61,556 bases of DNA. Source: a virus. Positions 51,087 to 60,600 of the stretch are shown piece after piece. The stretch spans positions 1-61,556 of the IMG/VR virus record IMGVR_UViG_3300030012_003022, one strand, 5' to 3'. The first letter of the stretch is position 1. Each line of letters begins with the position of its first letter. The notes under the pieces were generated by a model that was not told the DNA's origin, did no database searches, and was given only the letters and a program-made list of their open reading frames with translations. The translations under genes were made by a program, and so were the position numbers.

Positions 51087-52205
51087 ATGGCAATAGCAAA
51101 GAATCATCATTTTTGGACTTCAAGACTTGGGGGTAATGACCCTGCATCTCCGGTAGGAAATAATAATAGCGCATGGACTTTAATTCAAGGAAGTGCCTCA
51201 AATGGTTCAGTTTCGGGTAATGCTTGGAAAATTGATGGAACAGGGGGCGGTGGGTCAGTATGGAAACAGACAATAGAAGACGACCAAAATGATTTAACTT
51301 TAATTGTAGGAATATCTTATGACCCTGCTAATCCCCCTATGGGAGGAATGAAATTAATGCACCTTGATAACGGAACTTATTACACAGAAGTTAGAACTCA
51401 CTCCGACCCTAATAAATTAATTCTTATAGGTTCTACGGGAGTCGGTGCTTTGAATACACAAGAATTAGATTTAACTATGCAAGAATTTAATCCTGTTCCT
51501 ACTCTTTTGCGCCTTACTCTTAGTAATGATGGTAAATGCAGATTATATGTAAAAGAAATAATAGAAGATGATGATGCAAACATACACTATTTAGAACAGG
51601 ATGCCGTTAATGCAACAATAGAGCAGGGCGCAGTATTTGGTAATTTTAGTGGAATAGTAAATTGGTTTTCTGTTTATTTTACTCCACATGGCGCATATTC
51701 CCCCGATGAAATGGATATGTCCGACTTTACTACTAATAGTCTAATTAGAACGGGTATTAACATTGTAAATATATTAAAGAAATCAAGAAGATTCTTTATC
51801 AAGACTCATGTAGGGGAAGGAGGGATAGTCTATGGTTATGACTTATCTTCTAATGCTATGACTAATCGTATTCATCCACCATCTATTCATGTAATTACAC
51901 AGAAGATAGAAAGTCCGGAGTTTTTGACTCTAAGCGGAACAAGAACAGACCAAGACTATAATGTAATAATATATGTCACTACAAAAGGAACTGACTACAA
52001 AAACGCCTATCGTTTAGGTCTATCTATAATGGGCGAAGTCTTTGATGAACTATACACTAAGACAGGTTTAGAAGATGGAGTTGATTCTCTTATAGCCCAT
52101 ACTACTACATTAGACCACAAGATTGATGATGATGAAGTTGTCTGTGTTCATACTCTAACACTAACTTATATGAAAAAGATTCGCATGTTCTTAAGAGAAG
52201 TGTGA
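51087..52205 (+). CDS. tail-completion-like protein
   Basis: 372 residues. N-terminal LamG-like strands (NSAWTLIQGSASNGSVSGNAWKI...DNGTYYTEVRT), C-terminal alpha/beta part with DYNVIIYVTTKGTDYKNAYRLGLSIMGEVFDEL and VVCVHTLTLTYMKKIRM. Positioned just before the tail tube gene, where tail terminator genes lie. Exact family not recognised. Confidence 0.5.
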   Translation: MAIAKNHHFWTSRLGGNDPASPVGNNNSAWTLIQGSASNGSVSGNAWKIDGTGGGGSVWKQTIEDDQNDLTLIVGISYDPANPPMGGMKLMHLDNGTYYTEVRTHSDPNKLILIGSTGVGALNTQELDLTMQEFNPVPTLLRLTLSNDGKCRLYVKEIIEDDDANIHYLEQDAVNATIEQGAVFGNFSGIVNWFSVYFTPHGAYSPDEMDMSDFTTNSLIRTGINIVNILKKSRRFFIKTHVGEGGIVYGYDLSSNAMTNRIHPPSIHVITQKIESPEFLTLSGTRTDQDYNVIIYVTTKGTDYKNAYRLGLSIMGEVFDELYTKTGLEDGVDSLIAHTTTLDHKIDDDEVVCVHTLTLTYMKKIRMFLREV

Positions 52206-52211
52206 GAAGCC

Positions 52212-52227
52212 TTTATTAGTTATAATA
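52212..52227 (+). promoter_or_regulatory. TATA box for the tail tube gene
   Basis: TTTATTAGTTATAATA lies 16-31 nt before the ATG at 52243, with no Shine-Dalgarno. The gap between stop and start is 37 nt, unlike the overlaps nearby, so a separate late promoter for the abundant tube protein is likely. Confidence 0.45.
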
Positions 52228-52242
52228 TTCATGTCTTAAAAC

Positions 52243-53283
52243 ATGGCAATAGGACACCATACAAGATATGTTGCATTAGCAGCAGAAGCAACCTACAATT
52301 CTCCCGAATTAACGGCAGATGCAGTAGGCGAAGTTGAAAGCGAGACTTTCCAACAGACATACGATATACTCAAAAGAGCAGACATGAACTACTACGGTGC
52401 AGCAAAAGCAGTAACCAGCAAACTAATGTCAAGTGGTGCGGTAACAATGGCACTACAACCCGATGCTTTTACTCTAATGTGTCTTCATGGAATAACAGGT
52501 GTTGATAGTGCTACAAATGCTACTGATGCAAGAAACTTTACTGAAATAGGAGTAACTGCAACAGATACTCTTCCTTCTTATACTGTAATGGTTGGTAGAG
52601 ATGAATATGAGCATGTTTTCTCCGGCCAAGTAATTGATTCTATTAGTGTATCTTCAAGTATTGGAGAGTATGCTATGATGACAGTTAATTTTACAGGCGC
52701 AAAACAAAATGATGATAACGGGGCTTTACATACTGACCTACCTGCTTATACAGGAGATGCAGCGCACTTTTCAAAGGCTTTCGTAAATTTTGAAGCAAGC
52801 GCAAGTAATTCAGCGTTTTCTTCCCATGTTCAAAGTGTTGATTTTGAAATTAGAACAAACAGGGATATGGATAACTCTTACTCTTTAGGTAGTGATACTT
52901 GCGTTCGCAAGCCACCTGTTACTCTAAGAGAAGTAACAGGAAGTATTACTTTCCATAAGAGTCTTGATGGAGACCAAGCGAGCGATATAGCAAATAATGA
53001 ACCTCACTTTAAGGATTTAATGCCCGGAACTAATGCCTTAAAAAATCCGGGTTCTGCTGCACCAGCACTTTCAGTATTGTTTGAAGTAGATAGTAACAAT
53101 TTCATTCAATTCAACTTCCCTAAACTAATCTATGAGATGCCCGAAACAAGCGTAAGTGGTAGAGACTCACAGACTATGACTGTAAACTTTCATGGTCTTT
53201 ATGATATAGCAGATGCAAATAGCATGGTTTCAATAACTTGTAAAACAAGTGATGCTACAATAGACGACTATGATGCACTTTGA
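52243..53283 (+). CDS. major tail tube protein
   Basis: 346 residues, beta-rich: opens HHTRYVALAAEATYNSPE, then ILKRADMNYYGAAKAVTSKLMSSGAVTMALQPDAFTLMCLHG, a pattern of tail tube proteins that start with a grafted loop and a beta sandwich, and repeated SVSSSIGEYAMMTVNFTG/DSQTMTVNFHG strands. Directly precedes the chaperones and tape measure. No sheath gene is seen, so the tail is probably non-contractile. Confidence 0.75.
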   Translation: MAIGHHTRYVALAAEATYNSPELTADAVGEVESETFQQTYDILKRADMNYYGAAKAVTSKLMSSGAVTMALQPDAFTLMCLHGITGVDSATNATDARNFTEIGVTATDTLPSYTVMVGRDEYEHVFSGQVIDSISVSSSIGEYAMMTVNFTGAKQNDDNGALHTDLPAYTGDAAHFSKAFVNFEASASNSAFSSHVQSVDFEIRTNRDMDNSYSLGSDTCVRKPPVTLREVTGSITFHKSLDGDQASDIANNEPHFKDLMPGTNALKNPGSAAPALSVLFEVDSNNFIQFNFPKLIYEMPETSVSGRDSQTMTVNFHGLYDIADANSMVSITCKTSDATIDDYDAL

Positions 53284-53296
53284 TGGGGGTTCTTAG

Positions 53297-53488
53297 ATGA
53301 GCCACACCATCACCGACCCTGCGAAACTAACTACTACGGTAGTATTTGGAACGCAAGATACAATTCATACACAATTACAAACTGCGCTAAGAGCATTAGC
53401 AGCAAGTGATAAGATTGTTGATATTAGCATAAGTAGAAAAAGCGTAGGTAATAATTTTATAGGAATTATTACTTATGAAGACCAATGA
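53297..53488 (+). CDS. small tail-module protein
   Basis: 63 residues: ITDPAKLTTTVVFGTQDTIHTQLQTALRALAASDKIVDISISRKSVGNNFIGIITYED, one alpha/beta unit. GGGG lies 6-7 nt before the ATG. Unknown. Confidence 0.55.
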   Translation: MSHTITDPAKLTTTVVFGTQDTIHTQLQTALRALAASDKIVDISISRKSVGNNFIGIITYEDQ

Positions 53489-53533
53489 GATGAGATTCCA
53501 TGAGATATAATAGTAGTATAGTATCTCTTTGGA

Positions 53534-53550
53534 ACGAGTCAATGACTCGT
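53534..53550 (+). promoter_or_regulatory. hairpin upstream of the tail chaperone gene
   Basis: ACGAGTC and GACTCGT around AAT, in the 90-nt gap between 53488 and 53579. An ATATAATAG element lies upstream at about 53500. It could be an attenuator or a processing signal that sets the level of the chaperone/tape-measure message. Confidence 0.35.
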
Positions 53551-53578
53551 ATAGTAATAGAAAAGGAAAGTGAAAAGA

Positions 53579-53926
53579 ATGCCTGTATTGAAGAAGGAAA
53601 TTGAATTAGACAACGGAAAGAAAATTTGGGTTAGACAAGCATCCGGAATGGATAAACTTGCGATTGAAAAAATACAAGCCGGAGTTTTGCGAAAGTGCAG
53701 ACACTTTGGCACAGACCCTACCAAATGGTCGGAAGAACAACAACAAGAGTTTGCAGATATGCTTGATGCAGAAGGCGCAGGTATAGATAGCCAAATCTCC
53801 AATTGGATTCCAAAATGTGTCATTGATAAAGAAATTGACATTGATATTTTAACAAGTGAAGAATTAAGAACAATATTAAATTTCGTTAGAGGAGACGACT
53901 TAGAGGGTGCTTGCCCTTTGGATTAA
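53579..53926 (+). CDS. tail assembly chaperone, gpG-like
   Basis: 115 residues from MPVLKKEIELDNGKKIWVRQASG (GGAAAGTGAAAAGA upstream). Size, acidic helical end and place between the tail tube and tape measure genes match phage tail chaperones. Its last codons carry a slippery CCCTTTG, after which the -1 frame is open. Confidence 0.7.
   Translation: MPVLKKEIELDNGKKIWVRQASGMDKLAIEKIQAGVLRKCRHFGTDPTKWSEEQQQEFADMLDAEGAGIDSQISNWIPKCVIDKEIDIDILTSEELRTILNFVRGDDLEGACPLD
53914..53920 (+). promoter_or_regulatory. programmed -1 frameshift site
   Basis: CCCTTTG placed as C-CCT-TTG in the gpG frame is an X-XXY-YYZ slippery heptamer; the zero-frame stop follows two codons later. A -1 slip continues into the frame ending at 54213. 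Confidence 0.7.
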
Positions 53927-54213
53927 TTAGCCAAGTTGCACCAAGTTTATGTTCAGCATTTAAAGGAGTATTACCAAGTGACTTATTTGAAAAATATAAC
54001 TGTAAAGGAGGATTGTTAAAGTTAGAGTTTGATATGATTATTGCTTCGGAAATGGCTGAAAGAATAAGCGAGCAATATGATGAAGCAAAGGGTCAAGTTG
54101 GAAGTCGCCAAGCAAAGAAAGCAGTAGCCCGAAGAAATCAAAAGAGAAGTGCAGCAATAAGAGACCAAGCGGAAGTAGCAAATAAGTTAGAAGGTTGGTT
54201 GAAGGATGGCTAA
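53920..54213 (+). CDS. frameshift extension of the tail chaperone (gpGT-like)
   Basis: 97 residues read after the slip: GLISQVAPSLCSAFKGVLPSDLFEKYNCKGGLLKLEFDMIIASEMAERI ... ANKLEGWLKDG. The frame is open from 53890 but lacks a good start (only a TTG at 53911), so it is most likely made as a 211-residue fusion with gpG. As in lambda, the fused form would hold the tape measure during tail assembly. Overlaps the tape-measure start by 8 nt. Confidence 0.7.
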   Translation, partial: GLISQVAPSLCSAFKGVLPSDLFEKYNCKGGLLKLEFDMIIASEMAERISEQYDEAKGQVGSRQAKKAVARRNQKRSAAIRDQAEVANKLEGWLKDG

Positions 54214-57200
54214 GTCGGGTGCAGCAAGAGTATATTTCGATGTAATCGGTAGATTTTCAGCCGATAGAATCTTAGGTGATACTCAAACCGCAGCAACAAT
54301 TCAAAAGGCTATTCTTGTTGATACATTAGGAGGTATTAATGACTCCTTTATGGAGACTACTAATCAAATCCTTATGGGTGTAGCATCAATGACTGATGCT
54401 TTCTTTGAGTTTGAACAACAGTTTGTTAGAGTTCGTAAATTTTACAATAGCGAATCAATTGATGAAGTAAATAGATTTGCAGAAGCCGCAGTAAAAATGG
54501 GTGAAGGCTTTGCCTTCACAGGTGCAGAAGCACTTGCAGCGTCAGCAAGAACGGCTCAATTGAAGGGTGTCTTAGGACAACAGGAAGCAGTTATCGAAGC
54601 CGCAAGAGCAGGTCTATTGATGGCACAGATTGGTGAAATGGAAACCGAAGAAGGAATGAATCGTTTTATCCAATTGGCGCAGCAGACACAATTCCTATAT
54701 GGTGGAATGACTAAGGCTCAATATGATGCTCTTGATGCAGCAAGACAAGCAAATATAGTAAGGGAATCTTCTATTCATACTCTCAATCAATTGAATACAA
54801 TTGAAAACTCTTCTGTTGCTACAATGGAAGACATTACTTTCGTTCTTAACCAATTCGCAAGTCAAGCGAATATTGCAGGTGAAAGTATTGGTGAAATGGC
54901 TGCTATGTCTGCTTTGTTACTTGAGACAGGTGAAGAAGTAAGCAGGGCAGGAACAGGTCTGCGTATGATTTACCAGCGTCTCGGAAACGCAAGTAATAAT
55001 GCAACACAAGCAATCGCAGAATTAGTTGATGGTGTTGATGCTCAAGGCGTAGCACAAATGAAACTAACAGATGTTCTAACTGCAATTGCACCTGCTTATG
55101 CAAATATGAATAGCGAGCAGAAAAGAGCGTTAGCGGTAAATATCGCAGGTTCAAGGCACTATATCAAATTCCTAAAGTTGATGGAAAATCAAACAAGACT
55201 TACAGAATTGCAGACTATTGCATTTGAATCGCAATTCCCTGCTATCGAAGAGTTTGAAAATAAACAGAAGTCTGCTGCATTTAAAATAGACGCTATGAAT
55301 GCTAAGTTAGAAAATCAAAGAGTAGAGTTAGGTGAAAAATTAGCACCTGCATTTATGTCAGCAGCAAGGGCTGAATCATTTTTCTTAGATAGATTAGAAG
55401 ACATTATTAGCGCACAGGTTCGTGGAGAAGAAGTATTTTTACCATTTGTAGGTAGTGTTATAGGTCTTGGTAATGCGTATCAAAAGATTCTACAACCTAC
55501 TATGGATTTAGGTCTAAACATAATGGGTATGGTTGTTGCTTTTAGGACATTACGGGCTATCCATCCTAAAAATATTGAAGATGTAAAAGAGAGTGTAAAA
55601 TCTTATCAAGCCATGAGAGAAGAAGCAATTTTACAAAATTCCGTATTAAAAATGAATAAAAGCGAGACATTAGCATCCACTCAAGTTACTTTAGTAGGTC
55701 TAAATAAAGTTCAACATTCTTATCAAATGACTGCAATAGCAGCAAGAAAGAAGGCACAAGTAGAAAAATCAAATTTAGAGCAAGATAGAATAGCACTAAA
55801 AGTAAAAATTGAAGCAGCAAAAATAGAATTACAAAGTGCAAAAGGTAAAAAACAAATTGCTGCTGCAACTTCAAAATTAATTTCTCTTGAAAAACAGTTA
55901 AGCGAAGGAAAAAGAAGTATAAATCATAAAATAACTGCAAATATGAATTTGACTAAGCAATTAAATGCAGAAACGAAATTTCAAAGTATTCTTACTAAAG
56001 GTCTAAATCAAGATAGACATTTGGCTAATGAAATAGGGGCAAGGTCAATTAAACAATTACAAGCAAGCGTAAAGCAACAACGAAGCATAACAGGAACAAT
56101 ACAAAAATTAAATACTTTAAGGTCTGAAGAAGTAGTTTTAGCAAGGACATTAGAACCTGTCGTAAAGCAAGGTCTAATGACAAAACAAGCAGAAATAAAA
56201 GTAAGTATAGAAGAAGCGCGTCAAAGAGAAATGCAACTTAATAAACAAGAAGCAATTGCTATTTCTAATAAAGAGGAAACTAATACTATAAGAGAAAAAA
56301 TATTAGCAAATGAACAACATATAAACCAATTAGTTGAAGAAGAAATAAGAGTAAGCGCACTTATTGTAGCAGACGACCAAGCACACATGAGACAAAAAAG
56401 AAGCATTCAAGGAAATGCTCAAGAAGCCATGAGTTTCAAAAATGTAACCGAAGCCATAAAAAGTAAAGAATTTGCTCAAGGTGCGCTTAATGGTGCTTTG
56501 CTAACATCAATGCTAATTCTTCCAAGTATTGTTGATGAAAACAAACAAATGTCTGCTATTATGTATGGTATGGCTTTAACTACAATCCCAATGTTAGTAA
56601 AATCATTTAGAACACTTCAAAATGCACTCAAGGCTACTGCAAGAGAAGGTGTTGTAATGTCGGGTATGATGTCCGGTGGTCTTGCTGCTGCGGGTATGCT
56701 ACTTGGTGGTATTGCTGCCTATGCAGGTTTTGAAATATTCGATAGTATATTTGGAGAAAACTTTGAAACAAACATTGATGATTTAGAAACTATGAATAGT
56801 GAATTAGATAGAACTTCACAGATTCTTGCAGACCTACAAGGTGCTGCTGGTGCTACTGCGGTAAATGAAGGGTTATTTGGTAGTCTTACTTATGATGATT
56901 TAAAGCAAGATGCCGAACTTACAGATTCTACATTAGCAACCCTACAAGAAAGAATAGGTTTAATCAATAAAGATATAGAGACGGCAACAACCGCAGGAGA
57001 CATAGAGTTAGTAACAGGATTACAACAACAGGTTAGAAGGCTTGAGGTCATAGAAGGAAAATTACTTGCTATTGATGATGCTCAACATTTAGTATCACAG
57101 GGCGCACAAGAAATGGATGAGGCTTATGCAGAAATATTTAGACCGAGAGCAGATGGATTTACAGGTGTATTTGGAGATGATTCACTTTTAGTTAGAACAG

Positions 57201-57682
57201 GACTTGTTGAAAATAGACAATATGGAGTAGTCGGTAAGAAAAATGGAGAATTTTTTAGGAAAGAATTTGGTAAAGGCGCAGACGGAAAGGCCGCAGCAGA
57301 AGAGTTTATTGCTAATTTTGCAGGTAATGATGCTTATGATGATATTAATATAACATTTATGCAAGATTATTACAATAATTTACTTAGTGTCCAAGAAGAC
57401 GGAGTAGAAGCATTAATCGCAAATGAAAGACAGTTATACGATAGTATTTTAGAGCAACAAAATGAATTTTCTAATGCAAGAGAAGAATTATTTTTTGGTG
57501 AAAGAGCAAACTTTACAGGTCAAATTTACAAGCAAGTAGTTCAAGGTGGCGTAGAAAGTCTGCTACATAAAGTTGAACTTGTGCAACATAATGTGTTTAA
57601 TGGAATGACCCTTCCCGAAATGGTTGATGCCGTTTCGGATGGAGTAATGAATGAGTTGAGAAGTCAAGGGATAGTGAATTAA
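54206..57682 (+). CDS. tail tape measure protein
   Basis: 1,158 residues. N-terminal part follows the TP901-type tape measure pattern (FEFEQQFVRVRKFY ... ALAASARTAQLKGVLG ... SSVATMEDITFVLNQFASQANIAGESIGEMAAMSALL ... VSRAGTGLRMIYQRL). A long coiled coil (residues about 480-740) and three hydrophobic stretches follow, including GMMSGGLAAAGMLLGGIAAYAGF. It sets tail length; the size suggests roughly 170 nm by the usual 1.5 A per residue rule. Confidence 0.9.
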   Translation: MAKSGAARVYFDVIGRFSADRILGDTQTAATIQKAILVDTLGGINDSFMETTNQILMGVASMTDAFFEFEQQFVRVRKFYNSESIDEVNRFAEAAVKMGEGFAFTGAEALAASARTAQLKGVLGQQEAVIEAARAGLLMAQIGEMETEEGMNRFIQLAQQTQFLYGGMTKAQYDALDAARQANIVRESSIHTLNQLNTIENSSVATMEDITFVLNQFASQANIAGESIGEMAAMSALLLETGEEVSRAGTGLRMIYQRLGNASNNATQAIAELVDGVDAQGVAQMKLTDVLTAIAPAYANMNSEQKRALAVNIAGSRHYIKFLKLMENQTRLTELQTIAFESQFPAIEEFENKQKSAAFKIDAMNAKLENQRVELGEKLAPAFMSAARAESFFLDRLEDIISAQVRGEEVFLPFVGSVIGLGNAYQKILQPTMDLGLNIMGMVVAFRTLRAIHPKNIEDVKESVKSYQAMREEAILQNSVLKMNKSETLASTQVTLVGLNKVQHSYQMTAIAARKKAQVEKSNLEQDRIALKVKIEAAKIELQSAKGKKQIAAATSKLISLEKQLSEGKRSINHKITANMNLTKQLNAETKFQSILTKGLNQDRHLANEIGARSIKQLQASVKQQRSITGTIQKLNTLRSEEVVLARTLEPVVKQGLMTKQAEIKVSIEEARQREMQLNKQEAIAISNKEETNTIREKILANEQHINQLVEEEIRVSALIVADDQAHMRQKRSIQGNAQEAMSFKNVTEAIKSKEFAQGALNGALLTSMLILPSIVDENKQMSAIMYGMALTTIPMLVKSFRTLQNALKATAREGVVMSGMMSGGLAAAGMLLGGIAAYAGFEIFDSIFGENFETNIDDLETMNSELDRTSQILADLQGAAGATAVNEGLFGSLTYDDLKQDAELTDSTLATLQERIGLINKDIETATTAGDIELVTGLQQQVRRLEVIEGKLLAIDDAQHLVSQGAQEMDEAYAEIFRPRADGFTGVFGDDSLLVRTGLVENRQYGVVGKKNGEFFRKEFGKGADGKAAAEEFIANFAGNDAYDDINITFMQDYYNNLLSVQEDGVEALIANERQLYDSILEQQNEFSNAREELFFGERANFTGQIYKQVVQGGVESLLHKVELVQHNVFNGMTLPEMVDAVSDGVMNELRSQGIVN

Positions 57683-60600
57683 TGAAGACAGTTGGAACAA
57701 AATATAATTATTGGTTGTCCGGATATTACGACGATTTTAACTCTTGTAGATTAGTTGCAGATGATTTAAACCCTGCATCATATAGAGAGTTAGACCATAC
57801 TCTATCCCATCATGGTTCTTCTCTTGGTGATGTATCTTTTATTCCACGATTTATTTACTCTTATTCGGATAGATTACGACAAGAATATTTAGGTAGTCTT
57901 CATACCTCTTATTCAACACAACAAGAATTATATTTAACTTCATTTGCTTCTGTATCGGGAGATAAAATAAAAACAAATGCGGGTTTCCATGAAGCACTTA
58001 CACTAAATCCAAAAGAAGCAGACTCAAATTTATATCAAAATAGAATGCACTTAGAAGTTCCTAATTCTATAATCGCAAATAGACAGAAATACAATGGTGA
58101 AGCAACAGACCATAACTACCTTGCATTTCGCAACGGACATGAAACGGCAGGAATATATTATGTTCCTATGGGTATTATGGATATGTCTTATGGTTCTGCG
58201 CCTGTAAGTTTATACAATATAGAAACAGGAGTAAGCGGTATTGCTCACTCATCTGCCGGAAATCCAACACCGTTTTTTCATAAAGGACTTACTAATACTT
58301 CCGGAAGCCACGATACGCCCGATAAGACATTAGTAATGGCTTCATTTGCTGGTGCTTATTATCATTCGGGATTCGCAAGATTAACTCCTACTGTTGAGTA
58401 TGCAATTACGCAATCGCACGAAATAACAAGTCCTTCCGGACAAAACTTTTTTGTTCATAATGTATTTATTGAACCCGAACAAACTGATTCTGTATCGGGA
58501 ACTCATAGAGTGATTAATTATACAGGTAAGTTGCGATTCAAAGGTATAGGTGAGACATTTAACTTGCGATTAATGTGCGACCCACATACAAACCATACTC
58601 CAAAATATACACTTAAATTAGGTTATCCTAATCCTTATGTAAAAGCAAACAATACTTGGTCTTCTGTAACATCTCTTGTTACAGTTGATATTGATTTATC
58701 ACATTTCTCTTTGAATAAAGCAAAGGGTTCTATTACCAAAGACTCTTATGGTGGTGTTAGTTCAACCGCAGGTATAGGGCAAACAAAAGTAGGAGATTGG
58801 GTTGATATTCAAGTAGTAATGGATTTTGTTACTAATTCATGGAAGGCTTATGCTGATGGTAATACTATTCATTTTGATAATGGTTCTTTTGGAACAACAT
58901 TCAATGCAGCGACTATGGGTAGCCTTAATGGTTGGTCTTTAGATTTGCATTATACAAAAGGTAGTGATGATTACATAAATCATACTACTCTTATTGATAG
59001 AGCAGGTATGGCTCTACCTCTTACAAATAAATTCGATGGAGACCTAAATTCATTACCTCCTGTTCATAAAATGAATATGAGTTTAGGTGCTAATTCTACA
59101 AGCACATGCTCTATTGATATATTAGATGATGATAGCACATTCACTCTTACTCCTCTTACATCTACGGCAGAAGATTGGAGACTATTAGTATTTCAAGAAA
59201 ACGAAGATAGACCTTTATGGTGGGGCTTTATTGAAAACATTACACATAAACAAAATGCTTATGAAAATACTATGACAACAACAATTAGTGCTTCGGATTC
59301 TCTAAGTATATTTGACAGACTTCTTCCTATTTGGGAAGTAGGTCAAGGCGCATTCCAATCCCTTAGCAACCATTTATCCATGTCTCCTTCTACTGCTAAA
59401 AAATACGATGAGACATTTACACTACATCAAAAATTGCACTTTGGTTCTGTTGATTTACAGATGCTTGATTCTCATTTAGGATATTCTAAATTTAATGTTA
59501 GAGGAAATTTTGATGATTATAATGATGTTCCGAATAGCAAAATGAGTTTATACTCCGGAACTGCTATACAGATGTATATTAATGAAGACGAAGATGGCGC
59601 AAACTCCGTTGAAAAAGAGTGGGCTGGTCTAAATGCTGAAAATTGGGGAATGTTTGATATTTACTCTATATATAGACAAACAAATAAATTATTTGTAATT
59701 ATAGAAAGAGATACAAGATTTACTATTGGTGTTGATTCATTCGGATTGACTAATTATCGTAGTTTAGCGGTAACAGAAAGTATGAGGCTTAGAGGAACAT
59801 TAAGTGATGATGGAGACTATGTTATTGCCGGAATAACATATAAACAACATCAAGGAGGAACTGATAACAGGTATGTAGCCTTTGAACTAACATCAACAGG
59901 AACACAAGTTTCCGACAATAGGCTTTGTTCCTTTGGTGATGTTATTCACGAAACATCTTATAGTGATAATGGGGCTTCCTCTAAAGAATTACTAAGATTT
60001 GAAGTAGGCGCACCAAGCCCACACGGTCTAAATATAGGTGATGAATTTGTAGGATTTTCCGGTGTAGACCATCCATTTGCAGGAGAAGTATTTACTGTAA
60101 TAGGAGTTCCCGACGCTACATCAGTTCTTGCTGAAACAAATAAAGCAACGGGTGTTGCTAACTTTACTGCTGCGTCTACTGCACAAGAAATGCAAGTATA
60201 TTCGCAAGCAGATATTAATTCGCATTCTCCTACAAGAAGAGTAATAACTCCTGCCGTTGCTCTTAATTCACCAACTACTAACTTAGGGCAGGTAGGTGGA
60301 CTCGCAACAGTATTAAACAAGATAAAAATAGATAGAGCAGCACATAGAACAATTCATGCTCGTTGGATGCGAGACTTGCCTTTATCTACTTGGTTCAAAG
60401 CACAGTTTGGTATTATAGATGCAGAACCATATACAAGAGCAGGTGTAGGTAGTGTTACAGAACATCCCTTTACTTCAACACAAGCAACGGCAAATGGTTG
60501 GGCTACATCAACAGGTAAAACAAGTGCTAAATTGACTGCTGATATAGCCGCAGGTGCTACTTCAATAACAATTAAAGACCCTGCTATTTGGTATTATGCT

